Assembly (NCBI GenBank): GCA_002431805.1
Contig: DJEE01000026.1
Span: forward strand, 1,544-32,478
Direction: 5' to 3'
Length of the DNA stretch: 30,935 nt
DNA from: Eggerthellaceae bacterium UBA5906
GTDB lineage: Bacteria; Actinomycetota; Coriobacteriia; Coriobacteriales; Eggerthellaceae
Shown: positions 1-7,687 of the stretch, piece by piece
Numbering within the stretch: position 1 is the stretch's first letter
Layout of the letters: every line of letters starts with the position of its first letter
Program-made: the position numbers and the translations under genes
Notes under the pieces: generated by a model
Databases searched by the model: none
What the model saw: the letters and a program-made list of their open reading frames with translations, nothing else
What the model was told of the DNA's origin: nothing

Positions 1-903
1 CATCTTTTGGTAGATGCTGTACAGGTGCTTGGGGCGGCCCATGATTTGCGCCTGGATGCTCACGCGCTCCATTTCTTTGCGCAGTACCGAAATGACCTGT
101 TCAAGGTACTCTTCGCGCTCGGCGCGGCTTTCGGTGACCATGCGGGAAACCTGTTTGAACTTGTTCGGTTCCAGGTAGTAGAAGCTTAAGTCCTCAAGTT
201 CCCATTTGATGGAGTTGATGCCCAAACGGTGCGCGATGGGCGCGTAAATCTCCAACGTTTCGCGCGACTTGAAAATGCGGCGGTCTTCCTTCAGCGCCGC
301 GAGCGTGCGCATGTTGTGCAGGCGGTCGGCCAACTTGATGACGATAACGCGGATGTCTTTGCTCATGGCAACGAACATCTTGCGGATGGTGGCCGCCTGC
401 TCGTCGGTGAGCGTTTCCACTTCGATGCGCGTAATCTTCGTAACGCCGTCCACCAGCTGCGCCACGTGCGAGCCAAATTCCTGCTCTACAAGTTGGCTGG
501 TCACAGACGTGTCTTCCACCGTGTCGTGCAAAAGCGCCGCGCACAGCGTTTCCACGTCCATGCGCAGGTCAGCCAAAATGATAGCAACTTCCACCGGGTG
601 CGCAATAAACGGCTCGCCCGACTTGCGACACGCGCCCTCGTGCGCGGTGGCCGCAAAATGAAACGCCTTTTCCAGCTTTTCCTCTTCGGCGTCCGTTAGA
701 TAGCTGCGCGTCATGTCCTGCAGCTCGGCGAAACGCTCTTCCGGCGTTTTCTCGCCCTTGGGCAGCACTTTTGTGGCCTCGGTGGAAAACGCCTTTTCCG
801 CTACATGCGGGCGGCCTAGCAGGTTGTCCTCAACCGTTTGACGCGCAACATCGGGCGCAACGCCAAGCGAGTCGCGGGTTTGCGCGTTATTCTGCTTCGT
901 CAT
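1..903 (-). CDS. rel: RelA/SpoT-family bifunctional (p)ppGpp synthetase/hydrolase (3' end outside window)
   Basis: This gene makes and degrades the alarmone (p)ppGpp in the cytoplasm and so controls the stringent response. The visible 301 residues are the N-terminal hydrolase half and the first residues of the synthetase. The HD hydrolase residues are all present: H102 (AHPVEVA), H126-D127 followed by E130-D131 (LLHDTVEDT), and D193 (KLADRLHNMRT). YAPIAHRLGI lies at 220-229, and the synthetase domain begins at about 289 with GRPKHLYSIYQK. An intact HD site means the hydrolase should be active, so this is the long Rel type rather than a synthetase-only RelA. The start is ATG at 903, with a perfect AAGGAGG at 910-916 six bases upstream. 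The start lies inside the 3' end of recJ (17-bp overlap), which suggests translational coupling. The TGS, zinc-finger and ACT domains expected of a full-length Rel would lie beyond the window. Confidence 0.96.
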   Translation of the reverse strand, partial: MTKQNNAQTRDSLGVAPDVARQTVEDNLLGRPHVAEKAFSTEATKVLPKGEKTPEERFAELQDMTRSYLTDAEEEKLEKAFHFAATAHEGACRKSGEPFIAHPVEVAIILADLRMDVETLCAALLHDTVEDTSVTSQLVEQEFGSHVAQLVDGVTKITRIEVETLTDEQAATIRKMFVAMSKDIRVIVIKLADRLHNMRTLAALKEDRRIFKSRETLEIYAPIAHRLGINSIKWELEDLSFYYLEPNKFKQVSRMVTESRAEREEYLEQVISVLRKEMERVSIQAQIMGRPKHLYSIYQKM

Positions 904-3900
904 GTCCGGCCTCCTTTTCGTGTGCCCCACTTGGAAGAATAGGGTGCGACACGCGGCGCTGCAAGTCCTGCGCGTTGCTGCGCATGACCCAATCGCGGAA
1001 CGCGTGGAAAATCTCGCGCTCGTCCATGCCCTCGCGATAGCGCACGCTGTCGGTGAGCTGCACCTTGCCCTGTGTGTCCTTCACGTGGATGGAGCGTACC
1101 AGGCCGTCGGGTCCGAACATGGCGTGCGCCTCGATAAGCCCCAGCTCGCGGAAGACCGCAACGGCGCACGTGACCGACGAGGTGTTCACGGGGAAGATGT
1201 CGGTGGACACATTTTTGGCCAGCTCGGCGTCGCTGGTGGTGAAAAACAGCGTGTCGCTTGAGCGCTGCATGTCGCGCAGCTTGCGATACACCTGCGCGAG
1301 GCTGTCGTGGCACGGCGTCATGTCGGCTAAGATGCGCTCGTTCAGGGCGCAGTCGTTGCGGCTGAACAACAGGTGCACGCACGCGGGCTTGCCGTCGCGG
1401 CCAGCGCGGCCCGACATTTGATTGAACTCGATCTCGTTGAACGGCATATGGTACAGCACCACGTGGCGGATGTTCGGGATGTCGATGCCCTCGCCAAACG
1501 CGCTGGTGGCAACCAGCACCAGCAGCGCGTCGGTGCGGAACAGCTGCTCGATGCGCTTGCGTTCGGAACGCGAAAGGCCGGCGTTGTAAAAGCCGATGAG
1601 CGGCGCCACCTGCGGAGCGTGCTTGCGCAGCGCGCGCGCCACGGCCACCGATTGCTCGCGCGAGTTCACGAACACCACCGTTTTTTCGCCAGTAGCCACC
1701 AGGTTTGCCAGGTAATTGTCGCGACTGGGCACGTTGCGGCGGTCGTCCAAACGCAGGTTCGGGCGGTCGGACGCATCGAACACGCACACGTCGATGGGCA
1801 GCTCGCGGCGCACGGCGGCAGCGCATTCGTCGTCGGCGGTTGCGGTAAGCGCCAGCACTGTGGGGTTGCCCAGACGGCGCACGGCCGTGCCGATGGTGGC
1901 GTACGCGTCGCGCTGGCCAGCGCGCGCCAGCCCCACGTGATGCGCCTCGTCTACCACCACGAACTTCACGCGGCTGGTGTAGGCGAACGAGTCGGCATGC
2001 CACGCCAAAAACTCCGGCGTGGTCAACGCAATGTCAACGCTGCCGTCGGCTAGGCCCGCAAACGCCTGACGGCGCTCGTCAACCGTGGACTCACCCGTAA
2101 GCGTGACCACCGTGATGCCGAACGGCGCCAACGCCTCGCGCAGGTGAAATGCCTGGTCAGCGATAAGCGCGCGCAGCGGGTACACGAACAGGCTGGCCTC
2201 ATGCGCCGCAAGTGCGCGCAGCGTGGCATGCACCTGGAACGTCAGCGACTTGCCGCGGCCCGTAACCATAACGCCCAGCACCGACTTGCCAGCGGCAAGG
2301 TTATCCAGGATGTCGCGTTGCGCCTGGTGCAGCTGCCCATCACCGATGATGGCGCGCACGATGTGGCCCCTAAGCTGCTCGGGGTTTTGCCGCGCCATGG
2401 CTTCCCACTTCACGCGGTTGACCTCAAGCTCGTTTTCGTATTCCTCAACGGCCTCGGGATCGTGCGGCGCGTCGGCGCACAGCTCTTCGTCGCGCGTGGC
2501 GTACAGGTCGGACACGAAGCTTAAGTTTTCCGGGTTCAGACACGCCTCAAGCGCGGCGCACGTGCGCGCCGGCGACAGCGATTTCAGCATGGCCTTCACG
2601 CTGCGGCGGTTCTTCCATTCGTCGATTTGCACCTCAAACGCAGCGTTCACCACGCTGTCGGTGTTCATGAGCGCCTTGATGTCGTTGCAGTGGAACATGA
2701 TGCCCGCCACCGTGGTGCGGCCATTGGACAGCGAACACGAGAAGTGGTTGCGCTCGGCGCCCACCGCGCGGCAATGCAGCAGCGTGACGTCGCGCGCCAG
2801 GTACACGGGCACGGGATGCTCCTGGCCAAACGGCGCCAGCGCGTCAAGCTGCGCCACGTTGCGCAGCGTAAGCTCGTCAAGGTTCACGCACGCGTCGATG
2901 GTGATAAGCGGGTGGAACGCGCCCTCGGGCAGCGTGTCCATGTAAGCGCACAGGCGGCGCTCGAATTCGGGCAGCTTTTCCGTGGGCAGCGTCACGCCGA
3001 CGGCCGCTTCATGGCCGCCGAAGCGAAGTAACAGGTCAGAGCAGCTTTCCACCGCCTTAAACAGGTTGACCTGACCAACAGAGCGCCCCGAGCCGCGCGC
3101 TTCGTCGCCGTCAATGGTGAACAGCAGCGTGGGCACGCCGTACGTGTTCACCAGGCGGCTGGCAACAATGCCCTTCACGCCTTCGTGCCAGCCCTCGCCC
3201 GCAACCACCAACGCGCGCTGGCCCTTATAGGTTTCGGCGGCCTGCGCCTTGGCAATTTCCGACAGCTCGGCCTCAATGGCACGGCGCTGGTCGTTCACGC
3301 CTTCCAGGCGCTGGGCCAGCTGGTTGGCCTGCTCGAAATCATCGGTAAGCAGCAGGTCAAGCGCCAGCTGCGCGTCACCCATGCGCCCGGCGGCGTTTAA
3401 GCGCGGGATGATGGAGAAGCTTAGGTTAGTTGCCGTAACCTGCTTGGCCGACGCGCCCGACGTGTCCAGCAGCGCGGCGATGCACGGGCGCGGTGTCTCG
3501 TTGATGTGGCGTAGGCCGTCGGCCACCAGCGCGCGGTTTTCATCGCGCATGGGCATAAGGTCGGCGATGGTGCCCAGCGTGGCGAAGTCGGTGAACTGGC
3601 GCCACAGGTGCGGCTTGCCGAAGCGGCCGCCAAGGGCCTGCACCACCTTAAGCGCCACGCCCACGCCGGCCAGAATGGCGCTTGGGCAGGACGCGTCGCA
3701 CTTCGGGTCGGCCACGGGCACGCCTTCGGGCACCAAGTCGGAGGGTTCGTGATGGTCGGTGATAGCCACCTCGATGCCGCGTTCTTGCAGCAGGCGCACC
3801 TCTTCCTTGCAAGCGATGCCGCAGTCAACGGTTACCAGGAAGTCGGGGTTGACCTGGGATAAGCGCTCAATAGCAGCCGGCGTTATGGCGTAGCCTTCCT

Positions 3901-4252
3901 CGAAGCGGCGCGGGATGAACGGCGTTACCGTGGCGCCGAGCGCACGCAGGCCGCGCGTCATAACGGTGGTGGCGGATATGCCGTCAAGGTCGAAGTCACC
4001 GAACACCAGGATGTGCGCGTTGCGGCGAATGGCCGCCTCAAGCGCATCGGCAACGTCGGACAAGCCGGGGATGGTATAGGGGTCGCGCCAATCGCGGTCG
4101 AGCGACGGCGTGAGAAAGCGGTTAGCAGCCTCCGGGGTATTGATGCCGCGCGAAACGAGCGTCGCCGCAATGAAGCGCGGCATGTGCAGCTCGCGTTGCA
4201 AACGCGCAACGGCCTCGGGGTCGGCTGCCTTGATGTTGAATCTGGCAGACAT
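887..4252 (-). CDS. recJ: RecJ ssDNA exonuclease fused to a RecQ-like superfamily 2 helicase
   Basis: At 1,121 residues this is about twice the usual bacterial RecJ. The N-terminal half is a complete 5'-3' single-strand exonuclease: DFDLDG (86-91), TVDCGI (141-146), the DHH motif in TDHHEP (165-170), LNAAGRMG (285-292), HEGVKGIVASRL (356-367) and the DHHA1 signature GGHEAAVG (412-419), then an OB-like region to about 560. The C-terminal half is a helicase: Walker A TGRGKS (664-669), DEAH at 768-771, TAT motif ALTATAD (801-807), and motif VI QMSGRAGRDG (945-954). The RecQ aromatic loop that normally follows DEAH (consensus SQWGHDFR) is not recognisable here. Residues 960-1121 contain a possible winged-helix segment but no clear zinc-binding RQC. 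RecJ and RecQ cooperate in RecF-pathway end resection, so the fusion makes sense. The start at 4252 has only a weak SD (AGTAGG). A promoter-like sequence lies 25 bp upstream. Confidence 0.95.
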   Translation of the reverse strand: MSARFNIKAADPEAVARLQRELHMPRFIAATLVSRGINTPEAANRFLTPSLDRDWRDPYTIPGLSDVADALEAAIRRNAHILVFGDFDLDGISATTVMTRGLRALGATVTPFIPRRFEEGYAITPAAIERLSQVNPDFLVTVDCGIACKEEVRLLQERGIEVAITDHHEPSDLVPEGVPVADPKCDASCPSAILAGVGVALKVVQALGGRFGKPHLWRQFTDFATLGTIADLMPMRDENRALVADGLRHINETPRPCIAALLDTSGASAKQVTATNLSFSIIPRLNAAGRMGDAQLALDLLLTDDFEQANQLAQRLEGVNDQRRAIEAELSEIAKAQAAETYKGQRALVVAGEGWHEGVKGIVASRLVNTYGVPTLLFTIDGDEARGSGRSVGQVNLFKAVESCSDLLLRFGGHEAAVGVTLPTEKLPEFERRLCAYMDTLPEGAFHPLITIDACVNLDELTLRNVAQLDALAPFGQEHPVPVYLARDVTLLHCRAVGAERNHFSCSLSNGRTTVAGIMFHCNDIKALMNTDSVVNAAFEVQIDEWKNRRSVKAMLKSLSPARTCAALEACLNPENLSFVSDLYATRDEELCADAPHDPEAVEEYENELEVNRVKWEAMARQNPEQLRGHIVRAIIGDGQLHQAQRDILDNLAAGKSVLGVMVTGRGKSLTFQVHATLRALAAHEASLFVYPLRALIADQAFHLREALAPFGITVVTLTGESTVDERRQAFAGLADGSVDIALTTPEFLAWHADSFAYTSRVKFVVVDEAHHVGLARAGQRDAYATIGTAVRRLGNPTVLALTATADDECAAAVRRELPIDVCVFDASDRPNLRLDDRRNVPSRDNYLANLVATGEKTVVFVNSREQSVAVARALRKHAPQVAPLIGFYNAGLSRSERKRIEQLFRTDALLVLVATSAFGEGIDIPNIRHVVLYHMPFNEIEFNQMSGRAGRDGKPACVHLLFSRNDCALNERILADMTPCHDSLAQVYRKLRDMQRSSDTLFFTTSDAELAKNVSTDIFPVNTSSVTCAVAVFRELGLIEAHAMFGPDGLVRSIHVKDTQGKVQLTDSVRYREGMDEREIFHAFRDWVMRSNAQDLQRRVSHPILPSGAHEKEAGHDEAE

Positions 4253-4276
4253 AACGGTACCTACTTATGCAACATT

Positions 4277-4305
4277 CCTATAGTTCGCCTCCCATTGTCT
4301 CACAA
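4277..4305 (-). promoter_or_regulatory. Candidate sigma-A promoter of the recJ-rel operon
   Basis: Read on the minus strand, TTGTGA (4300-4305) and TATAGG (4277-4282) are separated by exactly 17 bases. Both resemble the vegetative consensus and lie 24-53 bp upstream of the recJ start. No other convincing promoter lies between this gene and the plus-strand genes to its right. Confidence 0.5.
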
Positions 4306-4827
4306 CCCAGGGGTGCTGCCGCCGTGAAGTAACCCACTCGACACGTTTGCCCGCCGACGGCGAACAGCTGCCGGCGCAAACAATCGGCGAACGTCGAAAA
4401 GCGCGGGGGCGACGGGCGGCGAGCGTTGGGGCACGCAAAGCGAGCCGACGGCAGCGCCAGGAGGCGCGCAGGACGACAGCCGACGAGCGACAGGTGCGCG
4501 CCGCCGGGCTTGGCGCAACTCGAACCCTCGGCTACCGAGCGCACAATGCAGCCCCATTCCCTGGCCACCGGATTCAGCGCAGCCCACTCCCCCTTCGCTG
4601 CCAACAATGTAACTCAGCCCCCTTCGCTGCACTCAACGCCGCCGCTGTATGCTAGCGCAGCGGCTATGCTGCGCAAATGGCCCGTCGTCAACCACGCAAT
4701 TGCGTTTTGCGTAGGAAAGCGGATTTTCTGGCACGGAATGCCTACTTCCGGAATGTTAGATGATGCGCACTCGCTTACTCCACCCCTTAGCCTTGCGCTT
4801 GCAACATCAATTGCATTGTTCGTTACC
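4306..4827. other. Gene-poor intergenic stretch
   Basis: I see no protein gene or RNA gene that I can support here. The left part (about 4320-4570) is very GC-rich and open in several frames on both strands, but these frames give Arg/Ala/Pro-rich translations without SD sites. The sequence then becomes more AT-rich. A 7-bp-stem hairpin (4655-4661 with 4668-4674, loop of six) and an imperfect dyad bounded by GTAGG (4711-4715) and CCTAC (4741-4745) are the only structures seen. A T-loop-like GTTCGAGT on the minus strand near 4517 has no matching stem and is not a tRNA. Confidence 0.5.
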
Positions 4828-4856
4828 TTCAATGCGCGCCCCGGCCGTCATATATA
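4828..4856 (+). promoter_or_regulatory. Candidate promoter upstream of the ECF-sigma-like remnant
   Basis: TTCAAT (4828-4833) is followed after 17 bases by TATATA (4851-4856), in a locally AT-rich stretch. A perfect 12-bp palindrome, CTTTCCGGAAAG, lies just downstream at 4875-4886 and could be an operator in the leader. This is the only promoter-like pair before the strong ribosome binding site at 4997-5003. Assigned from sequence resemblance only. Confidence 0.3.
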
Positions 4857-5007
4857 ACGATTTTTCAAGGCAAACTTTCCGGAAAGAGACGTTTTCTGCC
4901 AAAAACAGCAGCCGAGAGCGCAACGCTGCCGCCCTTTCACCAACTTTTTCATGCATGGCGGGAACAATTTCGAAGACATGCACGTATTAGTAATGAAAGG
5001 AGGCCAT

Positions 5008-5234
5008 ATGAAGCTATTTCACCCCGAGAAGACCAAGACGGAACGCAGCGAAAAGCACGCGCGGGCATGCGCTCTTCCGACCCCTGTGCGTCTGCGTCAA
5101 AAAGTAAAACGGACGCAAAACTTTGCGCGTCGACATCGGATCATCACGCAAACGCAGGGTTTATCGCCCGCGCAATAGACACGCATGGCGACATGGTGCT
5201 GCGATTAGCGCTCTCGCACGTGCGCAACATGCAA
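5008..5234 (+). pseudogene. Probable decayed ECF sigma-factor gene (frameshifted and truncated)
   Basis: AAAGGAGG (4996-5003) sits four bases before ATG 5008, one of the best ribosome binding sites in the window. Yet the frame ends after 56 residues at 5178 as a basic peptide without a recognisable domain. In another frame, 5157-5234 encodes a segment containing AIDTHGDMVLRLALSHVRNM. This closely matches sigma-70 region 2.1 of ECF sigma factors, where a D.YGDMVYRLALS..RN pattern is usual. The expected continuation (region 2.2, about DAEDVFQEVF) is missing in all three frames, as is region 4. The simplest reading is that the start and N-terminus lie in one frame, a frameshift occurred between about 5068 and 5157, and the rest was deleted. 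Alternatively, ATG 5008-5178 is a real 56-residue peptide and the match is chance. Confidence 0.45.
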
Positions 5235-5427
5235 GGGGTAACCATATTTGCTCGGTTTTGCAGCGCACATGCCGCAAAAGGTCAGTCCGCTCTGGACGTT
5301 TGCGCAACCAAACACAAACGTCCTCTTGAAAACTGTGCATATTGCAATACCCCGTGCAGAAAAATACGATTTCAAGCTGCAAAACAGTTCACAATGGCTG
5401 CACCTGTGCACCTGTGCGTGCATGTGT

Positions 5428-5435
5428 GCCATAAT
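5428..5435 (+). promoter_or_regulatory. Candidate extended -10 promoter of the phosphofructokinase gene
   Basis: TGCCATAAT places the TGn extension directly before a CATAAT hexamer (5430-5435), 38 bp upstream of the ATG at 5474. No good -35 is visible at the expected distance, which is tolerated with an extended -10. The preceding 30 bp contains repeated CACCTGTG units of unknown meaning. Confidence 0.4.
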
Positions 5436-5473
5436 GGAGCTTCCTAACCTGACCTACTTGCAGGGAGAACCAC

Positions 5474-6676
5474 ATGGCCAACTGCCTTGTCGCCCAATCT
5501 GGCGGCCCTACCGCCGTCATCAACGCCAGCCTTGCCGGCGTTATTCGCGCCAACCAGCTCAACCCGCTGTACGACCACGTCTACGGTGGCCTTCACGGCA
5601 TCGAGGGCACGCTTGAGGGAAACCTGTGCGACCTCACGCATCTGTCCGGCCGCGACATTGAAATCCTGAAGCAAACGCCGTCAAGCGCGCTGGGCACGTG
5701 CCGTTACAAGTTTTCGGAAGAAACCGATTTCCAGCGCCTGATTGACGTGATGGACGAACACGACATCGACACCATGTTCTACATCGGCGGCAACGGCTCT
5801 ATGTCCACCGTGGCCACCATGGCCGCGTGGGCTGCCGACCATGACGCGGACAAGCGCTTCATTGGCATTCCGAAAACCGTTGACAACGACCTGGGGCTTA
5901 TGGATCACTGCCCCGGGTTTGCCAGCGCCGCAAAGGTGGCGTGCGAAATCACCCATGCCACGCGCATGGACTATGACGCCTACACACGTCCTGAAGTGTT
6001 CGTGCTGGAAACCATGGGGCGCGATGCGGGCTGGCTTGCGGCCAGCACGTTTATGACCGGCGACGTTGACCTGCTGGTACTGCCCGAGGTTGACTTCCGC
6101 CGCAGCATTTTCCTGGAGCAGGTGCGCGCGAAAATGGAAGCGCAGGGCAGCTGCTATGTGGTTATCTCGGAAGGCGCGCGTTGGTACGACGGCACGTACT
6201 TGTCGGCAAACGGTAAGGCAGCCGACGGGCTGGGGCACGCCATGCTAGGCGGCGCGGCCGGGCGGCTGAAGTCCATGATTGTGGAAGCGGGCATTGCGCC
6301 GCGCTGCGTGGTGCAGGATTTGTCGCGCGTGGCGCGTTCAAGCAACTTCGCTATGAGCTTGGTGGACTTAGAAGAAGCCTACGATCTGGGCGTTTCGGCG
6401 CATATGCGCAGCTTTGACCCGGCATTTACCGGCAAAGTGGTTGGCGTTTTGCGCGGCACCACCGAAGACGGCGAATACGACGCCGAGTTCTTCGCGTGCG
6501 ACGCGGCCGACGTGGCGAACTACGTGCGCCGCTTCCCTACCGAGTGGATTTTGCCGAACTTCCAAGGCATCACGCAAGAAGCCATGGACTACTTCCGACC
6601 GCTCATCCAAGGCGAGCCAAAACTCATCTGCGAAAACGGCATCCCCGTAACGCTCAAACCCTTCAACAAGCGCTAA
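5474..6676 (+). CDS. pfkA: 6-phosphofructokinase (PPi-type clade, with a glycine at the donor-specificity site)
   Basis: This enzyme phosphorylates fructose 6-phosphate at C1 in glycolysis, in the cytoplasm. At 400 residues it is longer than the 320-residue bacterial ATP enzymes and has the architecture of the group II PPi-type clade: QSGGPTAVINASL (8-20), GGNGSM (105-110), PKTVDND (133-139) and MGRDAGWLA (181-189). Lysine in PKTVDND is typical of PPi-dependent enzymes, whereas ATP-PFKs have PGT(I/V)DND. At the GGxx site, PPi enzymes of this clade usually have Asp (GGND or GGDD), but here the residue is Gly108, as in ATP enzymes. Donor use is therefore uncertain and may have switched to ATP. 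The ATG at 5474 follows AGGGAG (5462-5467) with six-base spacing. The gene is monocistronic, ending at a strong hairpin. Confidence 0.93.
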   Translation: MANCLVAQSGGPTAVINASLAGVIRANQLNPLYDHVYGGLHGIEGTLEGNLCDLTHLSGRDIEILKQTPSSALGTCRYKFSEETDFQRLIDVMDEHDIDTMFYIGGNGSMSTVATMAAWAADHDADKRFIGIPKTVDNDLGLMDHCPGFASAAKVACEITHATRMDYDAYTRPEVFVLETMGRDAGWLAASTFMTGDVDLLVLPEVDFRRSIFLEQVRAKMEAQGSCYVVISEGARWYDGTYLSANGKAADGLGHAMLGGAAGRLKSMIVEAGIAPRCVVQDLSRVARSSNFAMSLVDLEEAYDLGVSAHMRSFDPAFTGKVVGVLRGTTEDGEYDAEFFACDAADVANYVRRFPTEWILPNFQGITQEAMDYFRPLIQGEPKLICENGIPVTLKPFNKR

Positions 6677-6679
6677 GCG

Positions 6680-6717
6680 AACCGAGGCCCGCAGGTACCA
6701 CCCCGCGGGCCTCGGTT
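6680..6717 (+). terminator. Terminator of the phosphofructokinase gene
   Basis: A perfect 13-bp stem (6680-6692 paired with 6705-6717, ends AACCGAGG and CCTCGGTT) closes a 12-base loop, beginning three bases after the stop codon. The following tract is only weakly T-rich (GCTTATTGGG), so termination may rely on the stem strength. Confidence 0.75.
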
Positions 6718-6778
6718 GCTTATTGGGCTCGCACCGAACGAGAAGCAAGTGCCCACCTCGCGGGCGCGAAAACGCCTC

Positions 6779-6912
6779 CGTGAACATGGGGACGGAACGG
6801 GTGTTCAGGAAAAATCTTTGGGAGATGCAAACGATATCCTGAACACGCCCCTCCGTCCCCTTGTTCACGATTGCCCGTCAGCCGAGCACCCTCTCCGTCC
6901 CCGCGTTCACGC
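6779..6912. repeat. Dispersed inverted-repeat element, copy 1, with an extra third arm
   Basis: The left arm 6779-6809 begins CGTGAACATGGGGACGGA. The right arm 6838-6869 is its near-perfect reverse complement, differing by a few bases and a one-base gap. A further partial arm in the right-arm orientation lies at 6888-6912. The central loop holds ATCTTTGGGA. The same arms and the same loop core occur in opposite orientation at 27107-27200. Such pairs of about 30-bp arms in intergenic DNA resemble REP/MITE-type elements. The element lies between the convergent phosphofructokinase and HD-protein genes and may also fold at the RNA level. Confidence 0.8.
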
Positions 6913-6970
6913 AAGCGGCGCTCCCGAGCATCCGCCGCTGTTCACCGCCGGTATTGCTGACGTCAGGTAC

Positions 6971-7573
6971 CTATTCTGCGGGCACGAAGGTGTCACGGTC
7001 GGGGGCGAAGGATTGCATGGCGCGGATGGTGCAATCGAACAGCTCGTCAAGCTCCCAGCCCAGCATGTCTGCGCCTGCGCGGATGACGTCGCGGTTCACG
7101 CCGGCGGCAAAGCGCTTGTCCTTGAACTTCTTCTTCAACGACTTCACGTTGAAATCCATCACCGACTTGCTTGGGCGCATAACCACCGCCGCGCCAATAA
7201 GGCCCGTAAGCTCCTCGGTGGCGTACAGCACCTTTTCCATCTGCAGCTCGGGCTTGGGCAGCGTTTGGTTCAGGTCGGAGTTGTGCGACTGGATGGCACG
7301 GACAAGCTCCGGCGTGCCGCCCGCCGCCTTGATCAGCTCGGCCGCGTACACCGTGTGGTTTTCCGGGTCGTCGTCGTGCTCTTCCCAGTCCACGTCGTGC
7401 AGCAGGCCCACAATGCCCCAGAATTCCTCGTTTTCGGGGTCGAACTCGCGCGCGAAATGGCGCATCGTCTGCTCGACCGTTTCGCCGTGTTCAATATGAA
7501 AGCTGTCTTTGTTGTGCTCGGCAAGCAGCGCAAATGCCGCCTCGCGCGTCATGCCCGCGTCCATGGTTGCCAT
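6971..7573 (-). CDS. HD-domain metal-dependent phosphohydrolase family protein
   Basis: This is a 200-residue soluble protein with an HD signature: H29 in HIEHGETV, the H59-D60 pair in GLLHDVDWE, H73 (ENHTVY) and H97 (QSHNSD). These residues are the usual metal ligands of HD phosphohydrolases, which cleave nucleotide or cyclic-nucleotide phosphates. The substrate cannot be read from the sequence. It has no synthetase part, so it is not a Rel homologue. The start is set at ATG 7573 because AAGGGA lies five to six bases upstream. A longer frame to 7600 would place the SD inside the gene. A candidate promoter lies at 7614-7643. The gene stands alone, after the terminator of the upstream transporter gene and before the repeat element. 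Confidence 0.85.
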   Translation of the reverse strand: MATMDAGMTREAAFALLAEHNKDSFHIEHGETVEQTMRHFAREFDPENEEFWGIVGLLHDVDWEEHDDDPENHTVYAAELIKAAGGTPELVRAIQSHNSDLNQTLPKPELQMEKVLYATEELTGLIGAAVVMRPSKSVMDFNVKSLKKKFKDKRFAAGVNRDVIRAGADMLGWELDELFDCTIRAMQSFAPDRDTFVPAE

Positions 7574-7613
7574 CGCGTTCCCTTCTCGTCTGTTGCGCAA
7601 AGCGCGCGTGCTA

Positions 7614-7643
7614 TCTATACGCTCATGCTAGCACGCTTCCCAA
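7614..7643 (-). promoter_or_regulatory. Candidate promoter of the HD-domain gene
   Basis: On the minus strand TTGGGA (7638-7643) and TATAGA (7614-7619) are separated by 18 bases, about 40 bp before the ATG at 7573. The pair lies downstream of the transporter's terminator, so the HD gene probably has its own transcript. Confidence 0.45.
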
Positions 7644-7659
7644 CCCAGGCACAGCAGCA

Positions 7660-7686
7660 AAAAGGCTCGGGCAACCCGAGCCTTTT
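7660..7686 (-). terminator. Rho-independent terminator of the metal transporter gene
   Basis: A perfect 12-bp stem, AAAAGGCTCGGG (7660-7671) with CCCGAGCCTTTT (7675-7686), closes a three-base loop and starts next to the transporter's stop codon at 7688. On the minus-strand transcript the stem ends in a run of five Ts. The stem also has A's and T's on both sides, so it could work in both directions. Confidence 0.88.
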
Positions 7687-7687
7687 G

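Noticed and set aside
4500..4540. T-loop-like GTTCGAGT on the minus strand, suggesting a tRNA
   Set aside because: The flanking bases do not form a five-pair T stem and there is no acceptor or anticodon arm.
4278..4655. Overlapping open frames on both strands in the GC-rich gap after recJ
   Set aside because: They have no ribosome binding site, and the translations are low-complexity Arg/Ala/Pro-rich with no recognisable domain.
4715..5373. A 22-bp motif at 4715-4736 repeated in reverse at 5352-5373
   Set aside because: The match is only 17 of 22 bases, which is about what chance gives in a 1.2-kb region when all pairs are considered. A genome-wide count would decide.
7333..7533. Alternative frame inside the HD-domain gene
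   Set aside because: It is a shadow frame without an SD; the HD frame has the conserved metal ligands.
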